The notes: generated from the letters alone by a model not told the origin. Counted from the first letter of the stretch, positions 24,810-33,427 are shown. The stretch: DNA of 64,000 nt from Oceanihabitans iliipiscarium (GCF_042686125.1 NZ_JBHUOV010000015.1:1-64000); one strand, 5' to 3'. A program made the numbers and translations.

Positions 24810-24910
24810 GGCAAGTCCTACACAACCAGCTCCTGTTGAATCCTCCAGGTCGGGAACGAAGCAAAGGTAAATGGTCGTAGCGGTGTGATGTAGGTAGCTT
24901 GCCTTTTTTT
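24810..24910 (+). ncRNA. ffs: Signal recognition particle RNA (small bacterial type)
   Basis: This short RNA has the SRP S-domain signature: CAGG (24846-24849), TCG-GGAA-CGA hairpin with GGAA tetraloop (24850-24859) and AGCA (24860-24863), the Ffh-binding symmetric loop. The ends pair as GGCAAG (24810-24815) with CTTGCC (24898-24903), followed by seven T as terminator. It binds Ffh and takes part in co-translational targeting of membrane proteins. It lies between a lipoprotein gene and an SDR gene, with its own promoter. Confidence 0.93.
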
Positions 24911-24963
24911 GTGCCCTAAACTTTCCTTTTAATATTGTATTTTTACACTATAAAAACTCTTCT

Positions 24964-25767
24964 ATGTCTAAAGTTGTTTTAATTACTGGAGGTTCTTCAG
25001 GAATTGGTAAATCTATTGGTGAATTTTTAATCGAAAAGGGATATACTGTTTATGGTACAAGTCGAAACCCTAAAAATTATTCGGATAGCAAATTTCCTAT
25101 CATTGCTTTAGATGTCACTAAAAATGAAACGATTGTTTCGGCGATTCAACATGTTGTTAATACTGAAGAGCGCGTTGATGTTCTAATAAATAATGCAGGA
25201 GTTGGTGTTACAGGAGCTATTGAAGAAATCCCTGAATCTGAAATAAAAGCTAATTTTGAAACTAATTTTTTCGGACCTATAAATGTGATTAAGGCCGTTT
25301 TGCCTCAAATGAGAAAACAACAATCGGGTTTAATTATTAATATTACATCTATAGCTGGATATATGGGATTGCCTTACCGAGGAGTTTATAGTGCAAGTAA
25401 AGGGGCTTTAGAAATTCTTACAGAAGCTTTTAGTATGGAGCTAAAGCGTTTTAACATTAATATCACTTCGATAGCTCCAGGTGATTTTGCGACCAATATT
25501 GCTTCGGGACGTTATCACGCTCCAGTTTTAAAGGATTCTCCTTACAAGGCGCCTTACGAGAATACATTAAAAATGATGGATGCGCATGTTGATGAAGGTC
25601 AAGATCCTTTACTTATGGCTAAAGCTGTTTATAGGATAATAAATAAAAGAAAGCCTAAAGTGCATTATAAAATTGGCGAGTTCATGCAAAAATTTTCAAT
25701 CGTTCTTAAACGGATATTACCAGATAGAATCTATGAAAAAATGCTCATGAATCATTATAAACTTTAA
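24964..25767 (+). CDS. SDR family NAD(P)-dependent oxidoreductase
   Basis: A 267-residue classical short-chain dehydrogenase. The cofactor motif is TGGSSGIGKSIG (7-18), then NNAGVGVTG, NITSIAG and the active-site YSASKGALE with catalytic Tyr and Lys. The basic residue after the glycine motif (TSRNPK) suggests NADP. The C-terminal extension with RILPDRIYEKMLMNHYKL is typical of the DltE-like group. The substrate is unknown. Cytoplasmic. Confidence 0.9.
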   Translation: MSKVVLITGGSSGIGKSIGEFLIEKGYTVYGTSRNPKNYSDSKFPIIALDVTKNETIVSAIQHVVNTEERVDVLINNAGVGVTGAIEEIPESEIKANFETNFFGPINVIKAVLPQMRKQQSGLIINITSIAGYMGLPYRGVYSASKGALEILTEAFSMELKRFNINITSIAPGDFATNIASGRYHAPVLKDSPYKAPYENTLKMMDAHVDEGQDPLLMAKAVYRIINKRKPKVHYKIGEFMQKFSIVLKRILPDRIYEKMLMNHYKL

Positions 25768-25877
25768 TACATAACGCTTTATAAGTTGTTAATATGTTTT
25801 ACTTCAAAAACAACTTTAAAGTTTCTTATTAATTGTAAATTCGCAGCATCATAAACACAACTAAAATTTAATTGAAC

Positions 25878-26531
25878 ATGAAATTTTTTATAGATACTGC
25901 TAACCTAGATCAGATTAAAGATGCTCAAGATATGGGCATACTAGATGGTGTAACTACAAATCCATCATTAATGGCTAAAGAAGGCATTACAGGACATGAT
26001 AATATTATGAAGCATTATGTAGATATTTGTAACATCGTAGATGGTGATGTAAGTGCAGAAGTTATTGCCACCGATTTTGAAGGGATGGTGAAAGAAGGTG
26101 AAGCTTTAGCTGAATTACATGAACAAATTGTGGTTAAACTACCTATGATTAAAGATGGTGTTAAAGCGTGTAAGTATTTTAGTGATCGCGGAATTAAAAC
26201 AAATGTGACTTTAGTTTTTTCTCCTGGACAAGCTTTATTAGCTGCTAAGGCAGGAGCAACATATGTATCACCTTTTATTGGTCGCTTAGATGATATTTCT
26301 ACAGATGGATTAAATCTTATTGCTGAAATAAGACACATATATGATAATTATGCTTTTGAAACCGAAATTCTTGCCGCTTCTGTAAGACACACAATGCATG
26401 TTATAGATTGTGCTAAACTTGGTGCAGATGTAATGACAGGCCCATTAAGTTCTATAGAAGGGTTATTAAGACATCCACTAACAGATAGTGGTTTAGCTAA
26501 GTTTTTAGCCGATTTTCAAAAAGGAAACTAA
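25878..26531 (+). CDS. fsa: Transaldolase-like fructose-6-phosphate aldolase
   Basis: A 217-residue small transaldolase-family protein starting at ATG 25878. FIDTANLDQIKDA and LDGVTTNPSLMAKEG open the barrel, the Schiff-base lysine is K87 in IVVKLPM, and ILAASVRHTMHV is the late motif. Length fits the FSA/TalC group, which either cleaves fructose 6-phosphate or acts as transaldolase in the pentose phosphate pathway; the two cannot be told apart here. A bidirectional terminator follows. Confidence 0.9.
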   Translation: MKFFIDTANLDQIKDAQDMGILDGVTTNPSLMAKEGITGHDNIMKHYVDICNIVDGDVSAEVIATDFEGMVKEGEALAELHEQIVVKLPMIKDGVKACKYFSDRGIKTNVTLVFSPGQALLAAKAGATYVSPFIGRLDDISTDGLNLIAEIRHIYDNYAFETEILAASVRHTMHVIDCAKLGADVMTGPLSSIEGLLRHPLTDSGLAKFLADFQKGN

Positions 26532-26544
26532 TTTTCACACCATA

Positions 26545-26576
26545 AAAAAAGAAAGCGCATTTAGCGCTTTTTTTTT
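26545..26576. terminator. Bidirectional terminator fsa / thioredoxin-fold lipoprotein
   Basis: AAAGCGC-ATTTA-GCGCTTT (26552-26570) flanked by A-runs and T-runs, between convergent genes. Confidence 0.88.
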
Positions 26577-28008
26577 ACTTGTTAAGTAAGCCTAATAGCT
26601 GTTCTTCAAAATGAACAGAAAACATATTTGTATGCGCTTCTGCGATTTTCCCTTTTTTATCAATAATCATCACTTTAATGATTGGGTTAATAGCTAAATC
26701 TTGTTTTGCTTTTTTAGGATATTTTAATTGATATTCGCCTTCAGTAGTATAATTATACTGCAATAAAACTTTATGATTAGACTTCGTTTTTGGTTCGTCA
26801 ACATTAATAGAGATAAAATTGACTTCTGGATATTTACCCTTTAGTTCTTTTATTTTATTATGACTTTCTTTAAAATGTGATTTATAGTCACGAGACCAAA
26901 AATGAATAACTGTAGGTTTATTGATTATTGAGCGTAAGGATACATCTTCACTTTTATAGTTTAATAAATCTATATTAGGGATATCGTTTCCAATTTTAAG
27001 TTGCTTTAATGAGCTAACCAGTTTTTTAATATGATTCTTGTCAAATTCATCTGTACTTTTAGCATAATAGAAATCGGTAATTTTATCTAAACTATCAATG
27101 TCTTTAGTGTTATTCAAATAACTCATTGTAGACATGCTCAATAAAGGGTTTTTAATCTTTTCATTACTAATAAGGCTATCAATAAGTTCTAACCTTTTAA
27201 GGTTATATGGTAAAGAACCTCTATTAAACGTTTTGTCATTTGAATGCTTTAAATGCTCAGAAAGGGCAAGGTTTCTAAAATGGTATCTTAAGAATGTATC
27301 ATAAGAAAAATAATCTTTTAGAATTTCGTTGTTATAATCGATATCTTTTCTGTAGCTATAAAAATTTTCTGGTAAAGACTTTAAATTTTTAATTTCATTG
27401 TCACCATAATAAGCAAACGGATAAATTTCTTTACTTAAGTAATAATTATAATCTATATTTCCTTGAGCAATTATTTTAAATAAATCTGAAGTATTATACT
27501 TTGCGTTAAAGGTTTGTAAATTGTTTTGGTTGATTCGGCGTAATGAGTCTAAACGGTTTTCAAAAACTTCTGGTTGAAGTTGGCAGAACTTTAAAATTTT
27601 CTCGTTCTCTTCTTCGTTTTTAAGAAACATATTAATTAAATAATTGTTCTTTTTTGCACCTATTCCAGTATACACCAAAGATTCATCAAAATCTATAGTG
27701 TTAAGTCTTAGCATGATGCTGTCCTTAGGCTCTAATAAAGCCAGTTGAAATTCAACACCATAATACGCTTGTAATTTAAAAGCATACAAGCCAGGCTCTA
27801 AGTTGTTAATCTTATATAAAAATCTATTCTGCTTATCTAGAAGAATCGTATCAATAATAGTATTAGATTTAGAAAGAATGATTTTATTGTCACTTGGATT
27901 AATGATTTCTCCACCAATAAACGCATAGTCGCCTTCCTTTACTGTAATATCTTTTTTACAGGAATTAAATGTTAAAGCAATTAATAGTATTGAAATTAGT
28001 AATCTCAT
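26575..28008 (-). CDS. Lipoprotein with degenerate TlpA/thioredoxin fold
   Basis: A 477-residue lipoprotein; the lipobox cysteine is C17 (LTFNSCKKD). Residues about 25-110 form a DUF4369-like beta domain (YAFIGGEIINPSDNKIIL), then a long helical region. The last 130 residues resemble a TlpA thioredoxin domain (IPNIDLLNYKSEDVSL, PTVIHFWSRDYKSH, VNFISINVDE, IKVMIIDKKGKI). The redox CxxC after FW is replaced by SRDY, so disulfide chemistry is not expected. It is probably anchored in the periplasm facing the outer or inner membrane. The family role is not established. Confidence 0.83.
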   Translation of the reverse strand: MRLLISILLIALTFNSCKKDITVKEGDYAFIGGEIINPSDNKIILSKSNTIIDTILLDKQNRFLYKINNLEPGLYAFKLQAYYGVEFQLALLEPKDSIMLRLNTIDFDESLVYTGIGAKKNNYLINMFLKNEEENEKILKFCQLQPEVFENRLDSLRRINQNNLQTFNAKYNTSDLFKIIAQGNIDYNYYLSKEIYPFAYYGDNEIKNLKSLPENFYSYRKDIDYNNEILKDYFSYDTFLRYHFRNLALSEHLKHSNDKTFNRGSLPYNLKRLELIDSLISNEKIKNPLLSMSTMSYLNNTKDIDSLDKITDFYYAKSTDEFDKNHIKKLVSSLKQLKIGNDIPNIDLLNYKSEDVSLRSIINKPTVIHFWSRDYKSHFKESHNKIKELKGKYPEVNFISINVDEPKTKSNHKVLLQYNYTTEGEYQLKYPKKAKQDLAINPIIKVMIIDKKGKIAEAHTNMFSVHFEEQLLGLLNK

Positions 28009-28043
28009 AAATGGGTTCTAAAATATAAATATCTTCTATCAAA

Positions 28044-28051
28044 CAAAAATA
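28044..28051 (-). promoter_or_regulatory. -7 promoter element TATTTTTG
   Basis: Minus-strand TATTTTTG, a full TAnnTTTG match 35 bases upstream of the thioredoxin-fold lipoprotein start. Confidence 0.55.
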
Positions 28052-28183
28052 TGCCTTGCAAAGACAATCTGCTGTTAATTCACTGTTAAAAGTTAATAAA
28101 TACCTATTCGGTTCATGCTTTGTAGGTATTATTTCATGTGTATTAAAGTGAAGACTTTATTTCGTCTTATGCTTTGAATTTTC

Positions 28184-28191
28184 TACTTTTG
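28184..28191 (+). promoter_or_regulatory. -7 promoter element TACTTTTG of the ABC-F gene
   Basis: A full TAnnTTTG match. It implies a leader of about 90 bases. The leader contains a hairpin GGCTTT-TTAAAT-AAAGCC at 28206-28223 and a weaker GTTC/GAAC hairpin at 28245-28257. Confidence 0.65.
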
Positions 28192-28287
28192 CAAAAACTT
28201 ACAAGGGCTTTTTAAATAAAGCCGTAAAATGTAAAAAAATATAAGTTCTTCAGGAACCAAATTAATAAGAAAAATTAAAATATAATT

Positions 28288-29913
28288 ATGTTATCAGTTT
28301 CAAATCTTTCAGTCCAATTTGGAAAGCGTATTCTTTTTGATGAAGTCAATACCACTTTTAATAATGGAAATTGTTACGGAATTATTGGTGCTAATGGTGC
28401 AGGAAAATCAACGTTTTTAAAAATTATTGCAGGTAAGCAAGATCCTACATCAGGACATGTACATTTAGAAGCAGGAAAACGTATGTCTGTTTTAGAGCAA
28501 GACCATAATAAACATGATGAAGATACGGTTCTTGAAACAGTTTTAATGGGCAATAAACCATTGTATAAAATCAAAACTGAAATAGATGCTTTATATGCAG
28601 ATTATTCAGATGAAAATGCTGAAAAAATTGGCGAGTTACAAGTTACATTTGAAGAAATGAATGGTTGGAATGCCGACAGTGATGCTGCTGCAATGCTTTC
28701 TAATCTAGGTATAAAAGAGGATCTTCATTATACTTTAATGAAAGATTTAGATGGTAAACAAAAAGTACGTGTTTTACTCGCTCAAGCTTTATTCGGGAAT
28801 CCTGATGTACTGATAATGGATGAGCCTACTAACGATTTAGATTACGAAACAATTTCTTGGTTAGAAAATTTCTTAGCTAATTACGATAATTGTGTTATTG
28901 TGGTTTCTCACGACAGGCACTTTTTAGATGCTGTTTGTACACATATTTCTGATATTGATTTTGGAAAAATTAATCATTTCTCTGGAAATTATACATTTTG
29001 GTATGAATCTTCTCAACTTGCTGCCAGACAACGTTCACAACAAAACAAAAAAGCAGAAGAGAAGAAAAAAGAATTAGAAGAGTTTATTCGTCGTTTCTCT
29101 GCAAATGTTGCAAAGTCAAAGCAAGCAACAAGTAGAAAAAAGATGATTGATAAATTAAATATTGAAGATATACGCCCTACATCTCGTCGTTATCCAGCGA
29201 TTATTTTTGAGCGTGATCGAGAAGCAGGAGACCAAATTTTAAATGTAGAAGGGTTAACAGCATCGCTTGAAGGTGAGGTGCTTTTTAAAGACATCGATTT
29301 AAATTTAAATAAAGGAGATAAAGTAGTTTTATTTTCAAGAGACTCTAGGGCAACAACTGCTTTTTATCAAATATTGAATGGAAATGAAAAAGCAGATTCT
29401 GGAAAATTTGCTTGGGGCGTAACAACAACTCAGTCTTATTTACCATTAGATAATAGTGAATTCTTCAATAACGATTTAACTTTAATCGATTGGTTGCGCC
29501 AATGGGCTCAAACTGAAGAAGAACGTGAAGAAGTGAACATTCGTGGTTTTCTTGGTAAAATGATTTTTAGTGGTGAAGAAGCCTTTAAAAAATCGTCGGT
29601 TTTATCAGGAGGAGAAAAAGTTCGTTGTATGTTGTCTAGAATGATGATGACTAGAGCTAATGTCTTGCAGCTTGACGAACCAACTAACCATTTAGATTTA
29701 GAGAGTATCACAGCATTTAATAACTCACTTAAAAGCTTTAAAGGTACAGTTTTATTCTCTACACACGATCATGAGTTTGCTCAAACAGTTGCAAATAGAG
29801 TTGTAGAGTTAACTCCAAATGGTGTTATTGATAGGTACACCACTTTTGATGAATATATGCAAGACTCAAAAATTAAAGCCTTGCGAGATAAAATGTACGC
29901 TGTTACTGCTTAA
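28288..29913 (+). CDS. ABC-F family ATPase (YbiT-like) with one degenerate ATP site
   Basis: A 541-residue tandem ABC protein without membrane segments. Half 1 has an intact Walker A (GANGAGKST, 34-42) and Walker B with Glu179 (IMDEPTNDLD), but its signature reads LDGKQ. The charged linker spans about 240-300 (NVAKSKQATSRKK). Half 2 has an intact signature LSGGE (439-443) and LDEPTNHLD, but its Walker A position reads FSRDSRATTAF (349-359), with no GxxGxGKS. In the head-to-tail ABC dimer the two losses fall in the same site. ABC-F proteins act on ribosomes to regulate or rescue translation. It is monocistronic with a perfect bidirectional terminator. Confidence 0.92.
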   Translation: MLSVSNLSVQFGKRILFDEVNTTFNNGNCYGIIGANGAGKSTFLKIIAGKQDPTSGHVHLEAGKRMSVLEQDHNKHDEDTVLETVLMGNKPLYKIKTEIDALYADYSDENAEKIGELQVTFEEMNGWNADSDAAAMLSNLGIKEDLHYTLMKDLDGKQKVRVLLAQALFGNPDVLIMDEPTNDLDYETISWLENFLANYDNCVIVVSHDRHFLDAVCTHISDIDFGKINHFSGNYTFWYESSQLAARQRSQQNKKAEEKKKELEEFIRRFSANVAKSKQATSRKKMIDKLNIEDIRPTSRRYPAIIFERDREAGDQILNVEGLTASLEGEVLFKDIDLNLNKGDKVVLFSRDSRATTAFYQILNGNEKADSGKFAWGVTTTQSYLPLDNSEFFNNDLTLIDWLRQWAQTEEEREEVNIRGFLGKMIFSGEEAFKKSSVLSGGEKVRCMLSRMMMTRANVLQLDEPTNHLDLESITAFNNSLKSFKGTVLFSTHDHEFAQTVANRVVELTPNGVIDRYTTFDEYMQDSKIKALRDKMYAVTA

Positions 29914-29924
29914 TAGACTTTATT

Positions 29925-29962
29925 CACAAAAAAACCTGAAATTAATTTCAGGTTTTTTTGTG
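29925..29962. terminator. Perfect bidirectional terminator
   Basis: Two perfect 17-base arms (29925-29941 and 29946-29962) around TTAA, with A-runs and T-runs inside the arms, between the convergent ABC-F and DUF2007 genes. Confidence 0.92.
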
Positions 29963-29976
29963 ACCATTGGTCAACG

Positions 29977-30213
29977 TTAAGCTTGCATTTCTGCAGTCAC
30001 ACTTTCTACTATAGGAACAGCAGCGTCAAGTTCATCATTGTTAACATAAATTTCTTGAGTCCCTTGGTTAAACGTTCCAAAGCCTCCAAGTCTAGCTGAT
30101 TCTGTTTCGTCTTTAATTACAGGATTAATACCAATAGCTTGTAGTTTATCAACTATTAATTGAGTAATAATAAAATTGCCTGTGTATATCTTTATATAAT
30201 TTGATTCTTCCAT
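29977..30213 (-). CDS. DUF2007 domain protein
   Basis: A 78-residue protein matching DUF2007, a small signal-transducing-type domain (YIKIYTGNFIITQLIVDKLQAIGI, then EIYVNNDELDAAVPIVES). The family is cytoplasmic with a PII-like or ferredoxin-like fold, and its partner is unknown. No membrane segment. It has no recognisable -7 box upstream. Confidence 0.87.
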   Translation of the reverse strand: MEESNYIKIYTGNFIITQLIVDKLQAIGINPVIKDETESARLGGFGTFNQGTQEIYVNNDELDAAVPIVESVTAEMQA

Positions 30214-30385
30214 AATATTTTAATTTTGCATTTACTTAAAGATACAAAAAGGCATTCATATGACCTTCCTTTTTAAGCTAAAAAAATCAATAATAGGCAT
30301 GTTTTTGATTGTTTAACAATTAGTTATCAAATTAATCTTCTTTCAGAAAATAATTATAAAATAATAAATTACTGATTATATGTGT

Positions 30386-30393
30386 TATATTTG
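30386..30393 (+). promoter_or_regulatory. -7 promoter element TATATTTG of the cold-shock gene
   Basis: A full TAnnTTTG match 33 bases upstream of the start codon. The leader would be under 30 bases, unlike the long thermosensor leader of E. coli cspA. Confidence 0.7.
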
Positions 30394-30425
30394 GTCATAA
30401 CTATAATCAATAATTAATTTTTACA

Positions 30426-30617
30426 ATGGGTAAAGGAACAGTAAAATTCTTCAATGATTCAAAAGGTTTTGGATTTATAACTGAAGAAGAATCAGGCAAA
30501 GAGCATTTTGTACACATCTCTGGATTAATCGATGAAATTCGTGAAGGTGATGTTGTTGAATTCGAATTAACCGAAGGAAAAAAAGGAATGAACGCCGTAA
30601 ACGTTAAAGTAGTATAA
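30426..30617 (+). CDS. Cold-shock protein (CspA family)
   Basis: A 63-residue single cold-shock domain. GTVKFFNDSKGFGFITEEE carries RNP1 (KGFGFI), and EHFVHIS is RNP2. It binds single-stranded RNA and DNA and acts as an RNA chaperone. Length is typical of the short Bacteroidota form. The mRNA end has an 8-bp hairpin across the stop codon plus a terminator. Confidence 0.95.
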   Translation: MGKGTVKFFNDSKGFGFITEEESGKEHFVHISGLIDEIREGDVVEFELTEGKKGMNAVNVKVV

Positions 30618-30628
30618 TTAATACTACT
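30608..30628 (+). repeat. Hairpin across the cold-shock gene stop codon
   Basis: AGTAGTAT (30608-30615) and ATACTACT (30621-30628) are perfect complements around AATTA, and the stop codon lies inside. No T-run follows, so it is not itself a terminator. It may protect the mRNA 3' end. Confidence 0.55.
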
Positions 30629-30640
30629 AGTCTTTGAAAC

Positions 30641-30674
30641 AAAAAAGCCTTTCCAGTTAGAAAGGCTTTTTTTT
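30641..30674. terminator. Bidirectional terminator csp / pheT
   Basis: AAAAAAGCCTTT-CCAGTTAG-AAAGGCTTTTTT, perfect arms, between the convergent cold-shock and pheT genes. Confidence 0.9.
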
Positions 30675-30692
30675 ATTAAGGAAATTTGAATT

Positions 30693-33119
30693 TTATCTTA
30701 GTTCTGCGCCAAGTTGTTTTTCAAAATTAGCTTGCAGCTTATTCATTATTTTGTCAATTTGCTTGTCAGTAAGTGTTTTATTTTCATCTTGAATAGTAAA
30801 ACTAACTGCGTAACTCTTTTTACCTTTAGGTAAGTTCTTACCTTGATAGACATCAAAAAGATTCACCGATTTTAATAATTGTTTTTCGGTTTGTTTCGCA
30901 ATAGTATGAATAGATTCAAAAGTCACATGATCATCTAATAATAAAGCAAAATCACGTCTGACTTCAGGGTACTTTGGTATTGCCGAAAATTTAATCTTAT
31001 TATGTTTAGCAACTTCAAGAATAGTATCCCAATTAAAATCCGCAAACAAGACTTCTTGATTAATATTAAAGTGTTTTAGCACTTGAGATCTAACTAAACC
31101 AAAACTAACTAGTTTATTTTTTCCTAAGCTTAGCGTAAGGCCTTCATTAAATATGTCTTCTTTTGCAGACGATTCTTGTATGCGTGTTATTCCTAATCGC
31201 TCTAAAGCCGATTTAATAACACCTTTAAAATAAAAGAAATCGGAAGGTTTGTTTAAACCATTCCAAGCTTCATTAGTTCTGTTTCCAGTAACTAAAAGTG
31301 TAAGATGTTTATGTTCTTCTCTTTGATTATTATAATTGTGGTAAGTCTTACCAAATTCAAAAAACTTTAAATCACTACGCTTTCTGTTGATATTATATGA
31401 AAGCGCTTCTAATCCAGAAAACAAAAGTGATTGTCGCATTACAGACAAATCATTACTTAAAGGATTAAGCATAACGATATTATGCTCATCTTTTAATTGC
31501 TCACTTAGATTGATATAATCAGGAGAGGTTAAAGAATTGGCTAACATCTCATAAAAGCCTTGTGATACTAATTGATTTCCAATAATATTTTGAAGCTTAT
31601 GATCTTCAAACTTTGATGCATTAGAAATGGATGCATTTAACTTTTTAGTTGTCGCAATATTGTTGTAGCCATAAACACGCAAGATTTCTTCAATAATATC
31701 AGCCTCGCGCTGTACATCATTTCTGTAGGCAGGAACAGTTAAACCTAAGCCAGTTTCTGTAACATTATTAACTTTAATATCTAATGACGATAATATGCTT
31801 TTTATAGTTTCTTTCGGGATTTCTTCACCAATTAACGCCTTTGCATTTTCAAAACTTAAACGTACCTGAAAATCTTCAATTTTATTTGGATAAGCATCAA
31901 TGATATCACTTGTAATTTCGCCTCCTGCAAGTTCTATAATTAATAGAGCAGCGCGTTTAAGTGCATATTCAGTAATATTAGGATCGATACCTCTTTCAAA
32001 TCTAAAAGATGCATCAGTATTTAAGGCATGACGTTTTGCTGTTTTACGAATACTAACAGGGTTAAAATATGCACTTTCTAAAAAAATACTAGTTGTAGTT
32101 GTTGTAACTCCAGAGGAAATTCCGCCAAAAACGCCAGCAATACACATTGGTTTTTCAGCATCGCAAATCATTAAATCATCCTCATGTAATTCACGCTCTA
32201 TTTCATCAAGAGTGGTAAATTTAGTGCCAGCTTTAACGGTTTTGACTTCAATTTTTTGTCCAGTAATTTTAGCTGCATCAAAAGCATGAAGTGGTTGTCC
32301 AAGCTCATGTAACACATAATTGGTTACATCTACAACATTGTTCTTCGGAGTTAATCCAATAGATTTAAGTCTGTTTTGTAGCCATGCAGGAGATTCTGTC
32401 ACTTTTAGTCCAGAAATGGTAACACCACAATATCTAGGTGCTAATTCTTTGTTCTTAACATCAACATCAATTTTAAGTGTTCTGTTGTCAACATGAAAAG
32501 CACTTACAGATGGGGTAATAAGTTCTATGTTTATTTCTTTTTGTAGCAAACCAGCTTTTAAATCACGAGCAGTTCCTAAATGACTCATTGCATCAGCTCT
32601 GTTTGGTGTTAGACCAATCTCAAAAATTTGATCATTTTCAATATCAAATAATTCTGCAGCAGAACGGCCAACTTCAGTTGCTTTATCTAAGATTAAAATA
32701 CCATCATGCGATTTTCCCAAGCCTAATTCATCTTCAGCGCAAATCATTCCATGACTTTCTTCTCCACGAATCTTACCTTTTTTTATAGTCCAAGCTTCTC
32801 CTTTTTCTGTATATAAAGTACAGCCAATAGTAGCAACTAGAACTTTTTGACCTTGGTCAACATTAGGCGCACCACAAACGATTTGCAAAGGTGTTTCTGA
32901 ACCAATATTAACGGTTGTTACTTTTAACCTATCTGCATTAGGGTGTTGAATACAAGTAAGAACTTCGCCAACAACAATGCCCTTCAAGCCACCTTTAATA
33001 GATTCATAAGTGCTAATACCTTCAACTTCTAAGCCTAAATCTGTAAGGAGTTCACTTGTTTGTTCTGCGGTCCAATTTGTTTTTATAAACTGTTTAATCC
33101 AGTTGTAAGATATTTTCAT
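30693..33119 (-). CDS. pheT: Phenylalanine--tRNA ligase beta subunit
   Basis: An 808-residue beta subunit of the alpha2-beta2 PheRS, which charges tRNA-Phe. It opens with MKISYNWIKQFI, then a tRNA-binding EMAP-like OB domain (about 40-150; HPNADRLKVTTVNIG, CGAPNV), the B3/B4 editing domain (about 210-385; LHAFDA), B5 (about 405-475), the core synthetase-like domain, and a C-terminal FDX-ACB anticodon-binding domain (PKYPEVRRDFALLLD, SYAVSFTIQD). Full length for the family. Promoter TATCTTTG upstream; pheS is not in the window. Confidence 0.96.
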   Translation of the reverse strand: MKISYNWIKQFIKTNWTAEQTSELLTDLGLEVEGISTYESIKGGLKGIVVGEVLTCIQHPNADRLKVTTVNIGSETPLQIVCGAPNVDQGQKVLVATIGCTLYTEKGEAWTIKKGKIRGEESHGMICAEDELGLGKSHDGILILDKATEVGRSAAELFDIENDQIFEIGLTPNRADAMSHLGTARDLKAGLLQKEINIELITPSVSAFHVDNRTLKIDVDVKNKELAPRYCGVTISGLKVTESPAWLQNRLKSIGLTPKNNVVDVTNYVLHELGQPLHAFDAAKITGQKIEVKTVKAGTKFTTLDEIERELHEDDLMICDAEKPMCIAGVFGGISSGVTTTTTSIFLESAYFNPVSIRKTAKRHALNTDASFRFERGIDPNITEYALKRAALLIIELAGGEITSDIIDAYPNKIEDFQVRLSFENAKALIGEEIPKETIKSILSSLDIKVNNVTETGLGLTVPAYRNDVQREADIIEEILRVYGYNNIATTKKLNASISNASKFEDHKLQNIIGNQLVSQGFYEMLANSLTSPDYINLSEQLKDEHNIVMLNPLSNDLSVMRQSLLFSGLEALSYNINRKRSDLKFFEFGKTYHNYNNQREEHKHLTLLVTGNRTNEAWNGLNKPSDFFYFKGVIKSALERLGITRIQESSAKEDIFNEGLTLSLGKNKLVSFGLVRSQVLKHFNINQEVLFADFNWDTILEVAKHNKIKFSAIPKYPEVRRDFALLLDDHVTFESIHTIAKQTEKQLLKSVNLFDVYQGKNLPKGKKSYAVSFTIQDENKTLTDKQIDKIMNKLQANFEKQLGAELR

Positions 33120-33142
33120 TTAAAACATAATAATTTCTGTTG

Positions 33143-33172
33143 CAAAGATAAAATAATGCGGTTAGCATTCAA
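33143..33172 (-). promoter_or_regulatory. pheT promoter (-7 TATCTTTG)
   Basis: Minus-strand TATCTTTG at 33143-33150 matches TAnnTTTG, 23 bases upstream of pheT. A TTG at 33170-33172 lies 19 bases further upstream. Confidence 0.7.
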
Positions 33173-33182
33173 GCATTGTTAT

Positions 33183-33190
33183 TAATTTTG
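33183..33190 (+). promoter_or_regulatory. -7 promoter element TAATTTTG
   Basis: A full TAnnTTTG match 33 bases upstream of the small lipoprotein gene. A second match at 33212-33219 is too close to the start codon to be the main one. Confidence 0.6.
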
Positions 33191-33223
33191 TAAATTGTAG
33201 CCAATAATGTTTAAATTTGTTAA

Positions 33224-33427
33224 ATGAAAAATATAGTAAACCTATTTTTTTTGATTTTTATTATCGGATTTACATCTTGTAGAGAAACAAAAAAAGATGT
33301 TGAAAATACTGAAGCTAATATTGAAAAGATTGAAACTATTGAAGCTGAAGTAGAAGAAATAACAGAAGAAATTGAAAACGAATCAAAAGAAATAGAAAAC
33401 GAATTAGACGAATTAGAAAAACTATAA
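33224..33427 (+). CDS. Small acidic coiled-coil lipoprotein
   Basis: A 67-residue lipoprotein with lipobox cysteine C19 (IGFTSCRETKK). The mature part, about 48 residues, is almost entirely Glu, Ile, Asn and Lys in heptad-like order (EAEVEEITEEIENESKEIE), predicting one continuous acidic coiled coil. No family is recognised. It is four bases upstream of another exported coiled-coil gene and shares its promoter, so the two products may interact. Size and anchoring recall Lpp-like spacers, but no peptidoglycan-linking Lys end is seen. Confidence 0.75.
   Translation: MKNIVNLFFLIFIIGFTSCRETKKDVENTEANIEKIETIEAEVEEITEEIENESKEIENELDELEKL

Noticed and set aside
24721..24864. N-terminal extension of the glutaminyl cyclase gene
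   Set aside because: It would overlap the SRP RNA gene and place 48 unrelated residues before a clear lipoprotein signal peptide.
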